Shown here in pieces: positions 7,143-14,756 of a DNA stretch of 64,000 nt. Position 1 is the first letter of the stretch; the number at the start of each line of letters is the position of its first letter. The notes beneath the pieces are model-generated. The model was not told the origin of the DNA and searched no databases. It saw only the letters and a program-made list of their open reading frames with translations. The position numbers and the translations under genes are program-made. The DNA lies in assembly GCA_947623585.1 (NCBI GenBank), contig CANQHA010000001.1, positions 248,001 to 312,000 on the forward strand. The letters run 5' to 3'. Origin of the DNA: an uncultured Clostridia bacterium (GTDB lineage: Bacteria > Bacillota > Clostridia > Oscillospirales > Ruminococcaceae).

Positions 7143-8138
7143 ATGTCGGAACCGAGACCAAAGCAAAAACAAAAGCTGCTTTATCTTCAGAAGATTCTGC
7201 TTGAACAGACCGACGAAAAGCATCGGCTTTCGGGTCCCGAGCTTATCGAGCAGCTTGAGCTTTACGGAATCAGCGCTGAGCGAAAGACTATTTATAACGA
7301 CATCGAGGCGCTTATTGATTCGGGGCTCGACGTTGTTGTCGAGCGGCAGGGCCACGCGAACGTATATTATGTCGGCTCGAGGCTTTTTGAGGACGAGGAG
7401 CTTTCGGTGCTTGCCGACGCCGTGGCTTCGTCGAAATTTCTGACTCAGAAAAAATCGAACGAGCTTATAAAAAAGCTCCAGCAGCTTACGAGCGTTTATA
7501 ACGCGCAGAGGCTTAAAAGAACGGTATATGTCGCCAACCGCGCAAAAACCTATAACGAGACGGTGTATTACTCGACAAACGCCATTCATGAGGCGATGAA
7601 CGCCGGAAAACAGATATCCTTTAAATATACCGAGTACGACCTTAAAAAGAACAAGCGCTTTCGCCACGGCGGCGAGGTGTATACCGTTTCGCCCTATTAC
7701 CTTATTTGGGAGAGCGACTGCTATTACCTCGTGTGCTATTGCAACAAGCGCGATAAGATCGCAAGGTATCGGGTCGACAGAATGGCCGAGGTCGAGGTTT
7801 TGGACAAAAAGCGCAGGGGCCTCAGCATGGACGAGGAGAGCTTTGCTAAATCTCTGAGGGCGACCTATAATATGTACGGCGGGACGGAAGCCTCGGTGGT
7901 TTTGGAGATGTCGGATAAGCTGATAAACGTTCTTATTGACAGATACGGCGACAGCGTTCACCCGAACCCTATCGGCGGCGACCGATTCACCGTCAGGCTC
8001 GACGTTCAAATCAGTCCGACATTCTGGGGCTGGCTGTTCCAGTTCGGAGAGGACGCGAAAATCGTTGCGCCGTCATGGGCGGTAGACGAGGCGAGACAGC
8101 GCCTTGCCGAAATTTCAAGGCTTTATCGCGGAGAATGA
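7143..8138 (+). CDS. HTH and WYL-domain transcriptional regulator
   Basis: 331 aa. An N-terminal HTH_11-type winged helix (residues about 5-65, containing SAERKTIYNDIEAL) is followed by a WYL domain (about 145-215) with PYYLIWESDCYYLVCY and the basic RYRVDRM. A C-terminal WCX-like extension follows. WYL domains bind nucleic acid or nucleotide-type ligands in characterised members such as DriD and PafBC, several of which respond to DNA damage. That is suggestive beside a LexA-type box, but the ligand here is unknown. It is translated directly after the DUF896 gene. Confidence 0.88.
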   Translation: MSEPRPKQKQKLLYLQKILLEQTDEKHRLSGPELIEQLELYGISAERKTIYNDIEALIDSGLDVVVERQGHANVYYVGSRLFEDEELSVLADAVASSKFLTQKKSNELIKKLQQLTSVYNAQRLKRTVYVANRAKTYNETVYYSTNAIHEAMNAGKQISFKYTEYDLKKNKRFRHGGEVYTVSPYYLIWESDCYYLVCYCNKRDKIARYRVDRMAEVEVLDKKRRGLSMDEESFAKSLRATYNMYGGTEASVVLEMSDKLINVLIDRYGDSVHPNPIGGDRFTVRLDVQISPTFWGWLFQFGEDAKIVAPSWAVDEARQRLAEISRLYRGE

Positions 8139-8166
8139 TTCTCCGAAAAAATAAGGAGGCGTTTTT

Positions 8167-8415
8167 ATGGTCAGAACGGTCGCAAAGGTGAGCGGAATGA
8201 TGTGCGGAATGTGCGAGAGCCACATCAACGACGCGGTGCGCAGGGCTTTTGAGGTCGAAAAGGTCAGCTCGTCGAGAAAAAAGGGCGAGACCGAGATAAT
8301 CTCAAAAAGCGGGATTGACGCGCAAAAACTTAAAAAAGTTATCTCGGAGACGGGATACGACGTCGGCGAGATAACGGAGGAAGAATATGTGAAAAAAGGA
8401 CTTTTCGGAAGATAG
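8167..8415 (+). CDS. Heavy-metal-associated (HMA) domain protein
   Basis: 82 aa, one ferredoxin-like HMA domain. The metal-binding loop is GMMCGMCESH (Cys-Gly-Met-Cys), close to the copper-chaperone MxCxxC pattern. The second half contains ISETGYDVGEI, the typical last strand, followed by a short basic tail. No copper ATPase or CsoR is nearby, so a role in copper handling is inferred from the fold only. A strong AAGGAGG lies at 8152-8158, and the gene ends 10 nt before the oxidoreductase. Confidence 0.85.
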   Translation: MVRTVAKVSGMMCGMCESHINDAVRRAFEVEKVSSSRKKGETEIISKSGIDAQKLKKVISETGYDVGEITEEEYVKKGLFGR

Positions 8416-8425
8416 GAGGTTTTTA

Positions 8426-9385
8426 ATGTCTTTCAGATTCGCTATCATGGGAGCGGGAGATATCTCCCGAAAATTCAGAAACGCGGCGGCCATCAACGGC
8501 TTTGAGGTCGTCGCGGTCTCAAGCAAATCAGCGGAGCGGGCAAAGGCTTTTTCGGAAAGAGAAGCGGTGCCGAATTATTACGGCAGCTATCGCGAGATGC
8601 TCGAAAAAGAAAAACCCGATTGCGTTTACATCGGGGCGGATACAGGCTCGCACTTTGAACTGACGAAAATGTGCATAGAAGCCGGAGTGCCGGTCCTCTG
8701 CGAGAAAGCGATGTTCACAAGCCTTGCGGACGCAAACGCCGCGATAAGCCTTGCAAAAGAACGCGGGGTATTCATCATGGAAGCCATGTGGAGCTATTTT
8801 CTGCCGGCGGTCAAAAAGGTCAAGGAATGGGTCGATGAAAAACGGATCGGAAAGATCTACTTCAGCGACGCGGTCATCGGCTTTAAGGCCCCGACCCACG
8901 AGGGCAACCGCTATTTCAGCACCAAGCTGGGCGGCGGCGCGGCCTATGACCTTGCGGTGTATACATACGACCTGACGACGCTCATGCTCGGACATGATTA
9001 CACCGACTGCGAGGTCAGCGCGCTTTGGCACGAAAGCGGCGTAGATACTCTCGACCACGCGGTGCTGAGATATAAAGACTGCCTCAGCTCGATGACGGCC
9101 TCGATAATCGGCCCCGTCGAGGAGCGGCTGATACTTTACGGCGAGGAGGGAAAGATAATTCTGCCCTCGAGCCACTTTGCCTCGAACGCATATCTTTATG
9201 ACCGCGCGGGAAACCTCGTCGAGCACTTTAAGGACGAGGTCACGCAAAACGGCTTTGTCTATGAGGTCGCCGAGGCGGCGAGGTGCGTTTCGGAGGGGAA
9301 GTTCGAAAGCGACGTCGTTCCGCTGAGTGTAACGCTCGATTCTACGGCGTTTTATGAGAGGATTTATGGGACGAGGAGAGAGTAG
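8426..9385 (+). CDS. Gfo/Idh/MocA family oxidoreductase
   Basis: 319-aa NAD(P)-dependent dehydrogenase of the glucose-fructose oxidoreductase family. The Rossmann loop is MGAGDISRKF at residue 8. The usual EKP catalytic-loop motif reads CEKAMFTS (about residue 90), with Ala in place of Pro. The C-terminal beta-sheet domain runs from about residue 125. Substrates in this family are sugars, inositols and related polyols; the sequence does not decide among them. It is the last gene of the plus-strand run that starts with the DUF896 gene. Confidence 0.88.
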   Translation: MSFRFAIMGAGDISRKFRNAAAINGFEVVAVSSKSAERAKAFSEREAVPNYYGSYREMLEKEKPDCVYIGADTGSHFELTKMCIEAGVPVLCEKAMFTSLADANAAISLAKERGVFIMEAMWSYFLPAVKKVKEWVDEKRIGKIYFSDAVIGFKAPTHEGNRYFSTKLGGGAAYDLAVYTYDLTTLMLGHDYTDCEVSALWHESGVDTLDHAVLRYKDCLSSMTASIIGPVEERLILYGEEGKIILPSSHFASNAYLYDRAGNLVEHFKDEVTQNGFVYEVAEAARCVSEGKFESDVVPLSVTLDSTAFYERIYGTRRE

Positions 9386-9428
9386 AGGAGTATACCATAT
9401 GGGTGAGGGAAGACGCGGAGAACGATTT

Positions 9429-9461
9429 AAAGGTATTCAATCTTTACCTCTTATGAGGAAA
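9429..9461. repeat. R1 left-end fragment
   Basis: AAAGGTATTCAATC plus an arm-like ACCTCTTATGAGG, matching only the left end of the R1 element. The stem, apical hairpin and right arm are missing. It begins the gene-free stretch 9386-10505. Confidence 0.55.
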
Positions 9462-9515
9462 ACATAAACGGCGTGCAGGTAAGCGAACTTTAGCACAAGC
9501 CAAGCCAACCTGTAA

Positions 9516-9840
9516 AAAGGAATTCAATCACTCCCTCTGCCGAGGGAGTGATTTCATGCTATTTTGAGGCACCCCGCCCCCGCTCGCTATCTTCCTGAAC
9601 GCTCCATGCGCACAAAAGCCCCGCAGGGGCGCCTCGCACAGACGCGGGGTTTTGTCCAAGAGGACGAGCCGCCGATTCGGCATGGCGTCGAAGCCCGATT
9701 GGCAACAAAACCAGCTTCTGTTGCCCCTACGAGGGGCGGGGGCTTCAATATGTGCTACTTTCCGCAGGCAGCATGGTGGGGGTGGGGTGATAGACGATAG
9801 CATCCATATTTTCCGGCAGAGGAAAATATGGATACCTTTT
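9516..9840. repeat. Cloverleaf repeat R1, copy B with nested insertion
   Basis: Left end AAAGGAATTC, arm CTCCCTC/GAGGGAG, stem halves CACCCCGCCCCCG and GTGGGGGTGGGGTGA, right arm and closing ATACCTTT are all present. The centre is enlarged by about 100 bp resembling repeat R2 (GCGGGGTTTTGTC and CAACAAAACCAGCTT). The stem has several mismatches compared with copies D and E. Confidence 0.75.
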
Positions 9841-9924
9841 TAGCGGGCGGTTCGGTTTCTGGCGAATGCAGGGATAAAGCGCGAGTCAAAGGTTACATTT
9901 GTGCCAACTACGACGGAGTGGAGA

Positions 9925-10145
9925 AAAGGTATTCAATCGCTCCCTCTGCCGAGGGAATGATTTCATGCTATTTTAAGTCACCCCACCCACGCAGTACGTT
10001 TGTCGGATAGGGATAAATGCAAGGCCCCCGCCCCTCGAGGGGCGGGGGCTTCAATATGTGTTCCTTTCCGCAGGAAGTATAGCGGGGGTGGGGTGATGAG
10101 CGATAGTATCCATATTTTCCGGCAGAGGAAAATATGGATACCTTT
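9925..10145. repeat. Cloverleaf repeat R1, copy C
   Basis: AAAGGTATTC left end, left arm with one mismatch, stem TCACCCCACCCACGC with GCGGGGGTGGGGTGA, apical GCCCCCGCCCCTC with GAGGGGCGGGGGC, right arm CCATATTTTCC/GGAAAATATGG, and closing GGATACCTTT. The 60 bp upstream share GGATAAAGCGCGAG with the flanks of copies A and E. Confidence 0.85.
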
Positions 10146-10271
10146 TAAGCGATCGTTCAAGCTCCTCAGAAAGTATGAACCCCCGCAAGTCAAGGTCTCA
10201 TTTGCCCGAGCCGCCCCCAACACTCCCCCTCCTGCGCTTCGCTACGCAAAAGATTTTGCAGCCTGCGGGCT

Positions 10272-10425
10272 GCGACCAGAGGCTGCTCGCCCCATGAACG
10301 CGGGGTTTTGTCTGCGAAACAACCGAGGCAATCGTTGCTGCCGAGGGCAGCCACGCAGCAACAAAACCAGCTTTCATTGGACTCCCGCAAGCCTTTTGAA
10401 AAAGGCTTGAGCGAAAACTTTTTTT
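10272..10425. repeat. Dispersed repeat R2, copy 1
   Basis: About 154 bp, nearly identical to 25628-25779. It contains GAACGCGGGGTTTTGT, CCGAGGGCAGCCACGCAGC and CAAAACCAGCTTTCATTGG, and ends with the hairpin AAGCCTTTT/AAAAAGGCTT followed by GAGCGAAAACTTTTT. No coding capacity is apparent. Confidence 0.8.
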
Positions 10426-10505
10426 AACAAGTCCTTCGTCTGCGGCAAAAAGCGCAGATATTTTTCGCGCAACGCAGAGTTGCGTAAAATGTCAGCCGCT
10501 ATCGC

Positions 10506-10534
10506 TTTACTTTTCCGCCGAGGTCTGATATAAT
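10506..10534 (+). promoter_or_regulatory. Promoter of the XRE-membrane protein gene
   Basis: TTTACT (10506-10511), 17-nt spacer, TATAAT (10529-10534), 25 nt before the start codon. Confidence 0.7.
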
Positions 10535-10559
10535 ATCGAAGTTGAAAGGAGCGTTTTTT

Positions 10560-11480
10560 ATGACCTATCTCGCACGACGGATATTTGACCTCAGAACGCA
10601 AAGAAACCTCAAGCAGGACGAGCTTGCGGAGGCGCTCGGCGTTTCGCGGCAGGCGGTCTCTAAATGGGAGATGGGGACCGGCGCGCCTACCCTTGAAAAT
10701 CTCGTCGCGATAAGCAGCTTCTTCGGCGTGAGCCTTGACAGCCTTGTGAAAGACCCCTCCCCTGCCGAAGCCGAAATTCCCCCGCAGCCCGAATATCGCT
10801 ACAAAATAAGCAGAAAAAAAGAAACTCCGCAGCAGACGAAAACGCTCATCAACGCGGCGATACTCGTTGCGGCGTACCTGTTTTCGCATATCGCGGTGAA
10901 CGGGATTCAAGTCTTCCTCGCTCAGCTAACGAGCCGCTACTCGCGAGAGGCGCTTGTGAACTATCTGAAAGCTCAGCCCTTTATGTATGCGGTCATAAAC
11001 CTTATTTTCAGCGCGCCGCTTTACTATTTTATGACGGCGGCTTTCCGCGACGGCGCGTATATCCCCTCTCTCGGGCGAGGATACAAAAACCGCCTGCCCG
11101 ACGTTATCGCGCTGTGGCTTGTTTCGGTCGCAAACCTTGCGGTCTCGTCCCTTCTCCCAAAATATGCGGATTCAAACGCATATTACCTTGCCGCACCGTT
11201 TTTGAACTGCGCGGTATACCTTGTTTTTTATCTGATACTCACGCGTGCGAAAGGCTTTGACCGCAGGGCGAACGTTTTGGCGCCCGCTCTCGGGGTAATA
11301 TTTGCGGCTGCGGCGGCGTTCACTTTGATAATCGCCGCGATAGATTCAAATGACGGCATGAGCACGGGCGAACGGCTAATGGCAATAACCATGATAACGC
11401 GGCTTTCAAACTCGCTAACGTCGATAGTTTCGCTGATATCGCTCACCTTGCTTTATGACCGAGGCAGAAAAGACATATAA
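10560..11480 (+). CDS. XRE-family HTH regulator with C-terminal membrane domain
   Basis: 306 aa. Residues 1-65 form a Cro/C1-type helix-turn-helix (LKQDELAEALGVSRQAVSKW). From about residue 95 there are five or six hydrophobic segments, giving a membrane-tethered DNA-binding protein. Such fusions are common in Clostridia and are presumed to respond to envelope or ligand signals; none is known here. The ATG at 10560 is preceded by GAAAGGAG; a TTG at 10542 overlaps that site and is rejected. Monocistronic, ending at a strong terminator. Confidence 0.85.
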   Translation: MTYLARRIFDLRTQRNLKQDELAEALGVSRQAVSKWEMGTGAPTLENLVAISSFFGVSLDSLVKDPSPAEAEIPPQPEYRYKISRKKETPQQTKTLINAAILVAAYLFSHIAVNGIQVFLAQLTSRYSREALVNYLKAQPFMYAVINLIFSAPLYYFMTAAFRDGAYIPSLGRGYKNRLPDVIALWLVSVANLAVSSLLPKYADSNAYYLAAPFLNCAVYLVFYLILTRAKGFDRRANVLAPALGVIFAAAAAFTLIIAAIDSNDGMSTGERLMAITMITRLSNSLTSIVSLISLTLLYDRGRKDI

Positions 11481-11484
11481 AAAA

Positions 11485-11521
11485 GCGCTCCGACTTTAAT
11501 TCGTCGGAGCGTTTGTTTTTT
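11485..11521. terminator. Bidirectional terminator between the XRE gene and rpsR
   Basis: GCTCCGAC/GTCGGAGC stem (11487-11494 and 11503-11510) with T-runs on both strands. It separates two convergent transcripts. Confidence 0.85.
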
Positions 11522-11522
11522 A

Positions 11523-11759
11523 TCAGTCGGCCGAGTAGGGAAGCAGCGCGCAGTAGCGTGCTCTCTTGATGGCCTTTGTAAGCTCGCGCTGATGATATGC
11601 GCAGGTGCCGGTGACGCGGCGGGGAAGTATCTTTGCGCGCTCGGTCATGCACTTGCGGAGCTTTGCGGTATCTTTATAGTCGATAGTTTCGGCTCTGTCA
11701 ACGCAGAACATACAAACCTTTTTGCGGGACCTTTTTGCAGGTCTTTCGGTTCTCTCCAT
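11523..11759 (-). CDS. rpsR: 30S ribosomal protein S18
   Basis: 78 aa, full length. [18 protein letters not shown] and the C-terminal [20 protein letters not shown] are typical of S18. The Cys residues plus His make this the zinc-binding (C+) form. It pairs with S6 on the small-subunit platform. Last gene of rpsF-ssb-rpsR. Confidence 0.98.
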   Translation of the reverse strand: MERTERPAKRSRKKVCMFCVDRAETIDYKDTAKLRKCMTERAKILPRRVTGTCAYHQRELTKAIKRARYCALLPYSAD

Positions 11760-11780
11760 AATAATTCTCCTTTCGGTTGA

Positions 11781-12272
11781 TCAGAACGGCACTCCGTCGT
11801 CAGAGAGTATCTCCTCAAAATCGTCAAGTCCGCCGATCGAGATAGGCTTGTTATCAGGCTCGCGATATGCGGGCGTTTCCTGTGCGGGGGCTTCGTTTCT
11901 GTATCTGGGCTGCTCGTTTCTTGACTGATATCCGCCGTCGTTCCCCTGCTGGGCGCGCTCGCCGGTGAAGGAGACCTGATCGACATAAACCTCGGTGACA
12001 TAGTGCTTGGTTCCGTTTTTGTCCTCATATGTCCTCGAGCGAAGATTGCCCTCAAGCGCGATAAGCCTTCCCTTTGAGAAGTAACGGCTTATAAACTCGG
12101 CCTGCTGACGCCACGCCACGCAGGTTATGAAATCTGCCTGACGCTCTTCGCCCTGCTTGACGAAGTTACGGTCAACCGCTATGTTGAAGGTCAGAACGCT
12201 CTGCCCTCCGGCCGTCGTTCTCAGTTCAAGATCCTGAGTTATCCTGCCCATTAAAATTACTCTGTTAAGCAT
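11781..12272 (-). CDS. ssb: Single-stranded DNA-binding protein
   Basis: 163 aa. OB-fold in residues 1-105 (MLNRVILMGRITQDLELR, FNIAVDRNFV, EGNLRSRTYEDKNG, YVDQVSFTG). A Gln/Asn/Pro-rich linker leads to the acidic tip ILSDDGVPF, the docking tail for repair and replication partners. Between rpsF and rpsR as in most Firmicutes. Confidence 0.97.
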   Translation of the reverse strand: MLNRVILMGRITQDLELRTTAGGQSVLTFNIAVDRNFVKQGEERQADFITCVAWRQQAEFISRYFSKGRLIALEGNLRSRTYEDKNGTKHYVTEVYVDQVSFTGERAQQGNDGGYQSRNEQPRYRNEAPAQETPAYREPDNKPISIGGLDDFEEILSDDGVPF

Positions 12273-12297
12273 TGAAAATCCCCCTTAGGTAATGGCG

Positions 12298-12591
12298 TTA
12301 TTCCTTTGAAATAACTATGGAACGAAGAACGCCGTCAGTGATGTTCAGAACACGGTTGAGCTCGGCAGGGAAATCGGGCTTCGACTCGAAGGTATATACA
12401 ACATAGTACCCTTCGGTCTCATAGTTGATGTCGTAAGCAAGTTTTCTCTTGCCCCACTCGTCAACGTTGGTAAGCTCGGCGTTTGCCTCGATCATGTCCT
12501 TGAATTTGGCAACGAGCGCCTGAGCGGCCTCCTCGCCTTCCTTCACTGAGAAAACTACCATGGATTCGTAGCTTCCTTTGATCTTTGCCAT
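12298..12591 (-). CDS. rpsF: 30S ribosomal protein S6
   Basis: 97 aa, full length, ferredoxin-like S6 fold. YESMVVFSVKEGEEA at the start and WGKRKLAYDINYETEGYYVVY in the middle are family blocks. First gene of the S6-SSB-S18 operon, behind a strong AGAAGGAGG site and a structured leader. Confidence 0.97.
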   Translation of the reverse strand: MAKIKGSYESMVVFSVKEGEEAAQALVAKFKDMIEANAELTNVDEWGKRKLAYDINYETEGYYVVYTFESKPDFPAELNRVLNITDGVLRSIVISKE

Positions 12592-12614
12592 AATTGCACC
12601 TCCTTCTGGGATAA

Positions 12615-12673
12615 GTCCGCGTTTGTCACGGACAAGGATAACGTGCGCCGCAGCTTCTTTAAAAAAGCGGCGC
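12615..12673 (-). promoter_or_regulatory. Structured 5' leader of rpsF (possible S6:S18 autoregulatory RNA)
   Basis: Two hairpins sit between promoter and start codon: GCGCCGC/GCGGCGC (12673-12667 and 12651-12645) and GTCCG/CGGAC (12633-12629 and 12619-12615). No T-run follows, so they are not terminators. S6:S18 complexes bind a leader motif in many bacteria. The position fits, but I have not matched the published consensus base by base. Confidence 0.45.
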
Positions 12674-12682
12674 TACCTTAGA

Positions 12683-12711
12683 AGTATATCAAACCCGACA
12701 AAAAATGTCAA
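12683..12711 (-). promoter_or_regulatory. Promoter of rpsF-ssb-rpsR
   Basis: Minus-strand TTGACA (12711-12706), 17-nt spacer, TATACT (12688-12683). Confidence 0.8.
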
Positions 12712-12733
12712 GCTCTAAACGAAAATTTTCTTG

Positions 12734-13687
12734 CTATCCTAAAAGAAACGTCGTCAGAATCGCCGACAAAACGAACATTATTCCGACAGTCGCCGCAAAG
12801 TAGATCATCGAAACGCCGCCCGCCGAAATTATCGCGGTCTTTCTTGCGGTTACCTCGGCGACCTCGGATTTTATTTTCAAAATATCTCTGCGCGCTTTTT
12901 TATAGTAGATCCAGTTTGCGAAAAGCCCGCACAGAATGCTGAAAACATAGCTTAAAACGGCGCAGACGTTATATATCGCGGCGAACGAGCCGCTGCTGAG
13001 CCAGCCGAAGCTGACCCCGCCTAACTCACTGACGTACTCGGCAAGGTTAGGAAAGCTGAGCGCAAAGGATATCACGAGCGAAACGATTCCGAGGACGGGC
13101 ATTTTGCGGTAAGGAAACCAGAAATAAGGGAAGAAGAACGCCGCAAAGTTGAAGCTGAGCTTTGAGCGCGACTTTGAAAAGCGCATGAATTTCGGGATAT
13201 AGTAGTAAAATTTCGGGCCGACGTAATCGGTATACTCGCCGACAGTGTTCTCGTCGATCTCGGAGTCGGCGGTTATAGAGCCGACGTTCAAAAACGGCGG
13301 TATCCCCGCTTGACCGTATCCGAACTGCCCCCCGGGCTGCTCGGGCCGAACATAAGGGTTGCCGATATTAGGGTTCGGGCGCTCGACCTCTGAAAGCGGA
13401 GCGCCGCAGCTTGAACAGTAGTAAGCGTCAGGGCCGTTTTTGGCGCCGCAGTTTCCGCAGACGCGCTCTAAAGGCTCGCCCGCCGAAGCGCTCTCGGGCT
13501 GAGATATCTCGGGCGCGGGCTGCCAGCTCTCGCCGCTTTCATGCAAGAGAGTGTTTACGCACCTGCCCTCGGCTTTAAAGCAATCCTTATGATAAGGCGA
13601 ACCGCACTCGGGGCAGACGACGATCTCGTCGCCCTCTTTGAAAACGTTTCGACAGGAAGTGCAGGGCTGACCTATATACTTGGGCAT
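12734..13687 (-). CDS. RING/zinc-ribbon membrane protein with DUF2628-like region
   Basis: 317 aa. Residues 9-45 form a prokaryotic RING-type finger (CTSC, CPECGSPYHKDC). Residues about 80-100 form a double-CxxC zinc ribbon (CGNCGAKNGPDAYYCSSCG). A Gly/Pro-rich linker leads to a DUF2628-like block (FYYYIPKFMRFSKSRSKLSFNFAAF) and several membrane segments to the end. The function of this architecture is unknown; the fingers would be cytosolic. Start at ATG 13687 after AGGAGG. Monocistronic. Confidence 0.8.
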   Translation of the reverse strand: MPKYIGQPCTSCRNVFKEGDEIVVCPECGSPYHKDCFKAEGRCVNTLLHESGESWQPAPEISQPESASAGEPLERVCGNCGAKNGPDAYYCSSCGAPLSEVERPNPNIGNPYVRPEQPGGQFGYGQAGIPPFLNVGSITADSEIDENTVGEYTDYVGPKFYYYIPKFMRFSKSRSKLSFNFAAFFFPYFWFPYRKMPVLGIVSLVISFALSFPNLAEYVSELGGVSFGWLSSGSFAAIYNVCAVLSYVFSILCGLFANWIYYKKARRDILKIKSEVAEVTARKTAIISAGGVSMIYFAATVGIMFVLSAILTTFLLG

Positions 13688-13730
13688 AAAATTACCTCCT
13701 AAAAATATCGCGTTTCACTTCTTCATACTA

Positions 13731-13758
13731 AGTATACCACTATTTTTCAAAAATGCAA
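13731..13758 (-). promoter_or_regulatory. Promoter of the RING/zinc-ribbon gene
   Basis: Minus-strand TTGCAT (13758-13753), 16-nt spacer, TATACT (13736-13731). Confidence 0.6.
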
Positions 13759-13906
13759 ACATATTTTCCCGATTTCATTGTATTTTCATTAAAATTTTAG
13801 GAAAGGGATATATGGGGAGATTCAAACGCCCCCGCCCCTCGAGGGCAACAGAAGCTGATTTTGTTGCCAAGCTGGCTTTTGACGCACAAGACGAGACAAC
13901 AGCTTT

Positions 13907-14134
13907 AAAGGTATTCAATCTTTCCCTCTCACGAGGGCAAGATTTCATACTATTTTAAGTCACCCCACCCCCGCAGGACGTTTGTCTAAAAGGTAACAGA
14001 GCGAACGCCCCCGCCCCTCGAGGGGCGGGGGCTTCGATATCTTTCCAGCCCGCAGGCAGCATAGCGGGGGTGGGGTGATGAGCGATAGTATTCGCTAAAA
14101 TTCCGCCCCGAGGCGGGATTTTGCGAATACCTTT
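13907..14134. repeat. Cloverleaf repeat R1, copy D (variant right arm)
   Basis: Ends AAAGGTATTC and GAATACCTTT form a perfect 10-bp inverted repeat. Left arm CCCTC/GAGGG, stem TCACCCCACCCCCGC with GCGGGGGTGGGGTGA (15 bp, perfect), apical GCCCCCGCCCCTC with GAGGGGCGGGGGC. The right arm is TAAAATTCCGCC/GGCGGGATTTTG, unlike the ATATTTTCC sequence of the other copies, yet it still pairs. A partial R1/R2-like stretch (CGCCCCCGCCCCTCGAGGGC, AACAGAAGCTGATTTTGTTG) precedes it at 13829-13880. Confidence 0.85.
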
Positions 14135-14215
14135 TAAGCGGTCGGTTCGGCTGGAGACAAAGGCTGAAATAAGGCGCGGGCTGCGATGCTACGTTCGCGC
14201 TGGCGGCGCTGAGCT

Positions 14216-14436
14216 AAAGGTATTCAATCGCTCCCTCTTGCGAGGGAGTGATTGAATACTATTTTGAGACACCCCACCCCCAGCGAACTTTTGTAGTGAA
14301 GCACTACATGGCACCGCCCCCGCCCCTTGAGGGGCGGGGGCACTTCTAACTTAACCGTTCCGCAGGCAGCATAGCGGGGGTGGGGTGATAGACGATAGTA
14401 TCCATATTTTCCGGCGAGGAAAATATGGATACCTTT
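14216..14436. repeat. Cloverleaf repeat R1, copy E
   Basis: AAAGGTATTC left end, arm CTCCCTC/GAGGGAG, stem CACCCCACCCCC with GCGGGGGTGGGGTG, apical CCCCCGCCCCTT and complement, right arm ATCCATATTTTCC/GGAAAATATGGAT, closing ATACCTTT. It shares the GTAGTG/CACTAC hairpin with copy A and lies only 81 bp after copy D. The following stretch 14437-14689 has no gene; it is GC-rich with nested hairpins such as CGCCGCCCTC with GAGGGCCGGCGGCG. Confidence 0.85.
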
Positions 14437-14689
14437 TACTCCCCTCACCCGCACTTGCCGCACAACAGTCCCCCGCTCTGAGTGCCTTGCCCCAATTTGC
14501 GCTGACCCGCACTCAGTGCGCGGCGAAGCCTCCGGCGCGAAGCGCCGGCGCCGCCCTCTTTGAGGGCCGGCGGCGTCCCTGCGGGACGCGGGCTTCGCCC
14601 CCCGCGAACCCGCCTTTTGCGCAAATCGCAAAAAGCAGCCCCCCGCAGAGGCGTTCCGCCACATACTCCGGCTTTTGTTCCCCTCGGGC

Positions 14690-14718
14690 TTTACTTTTTG
14701 GGAAATATGTGATATAAT
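14690..14718 (+). promoter_or_regulatory. Promoter of lepA
   Basis: TTTACT (14690-14695), 17-nt spacer, TATAAT (14713-14718). Confidence 0.7.
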
Positions 14719-14756
14719 GCTTGTAAATATGAATGATTTTATTTCGGAGAACTGCG

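Noticed and set aside
9528..10410. Several 60-136-codon frames inside the R1 and R2 repeats
   Set aside because: They are created by GC-rich palindromes, occur on both strands and differ between copies of the same repeat.
3140..14436. R1 elements as a CRISPR array or as rRNA/tRNA genes
   Set aside because: Copies are far apart and about 220 bp long, without regular spacers; the cloverleaf has none of the conserved tRNA loop bases (no GTTCGAATC-type loop) and no anticodon arm.
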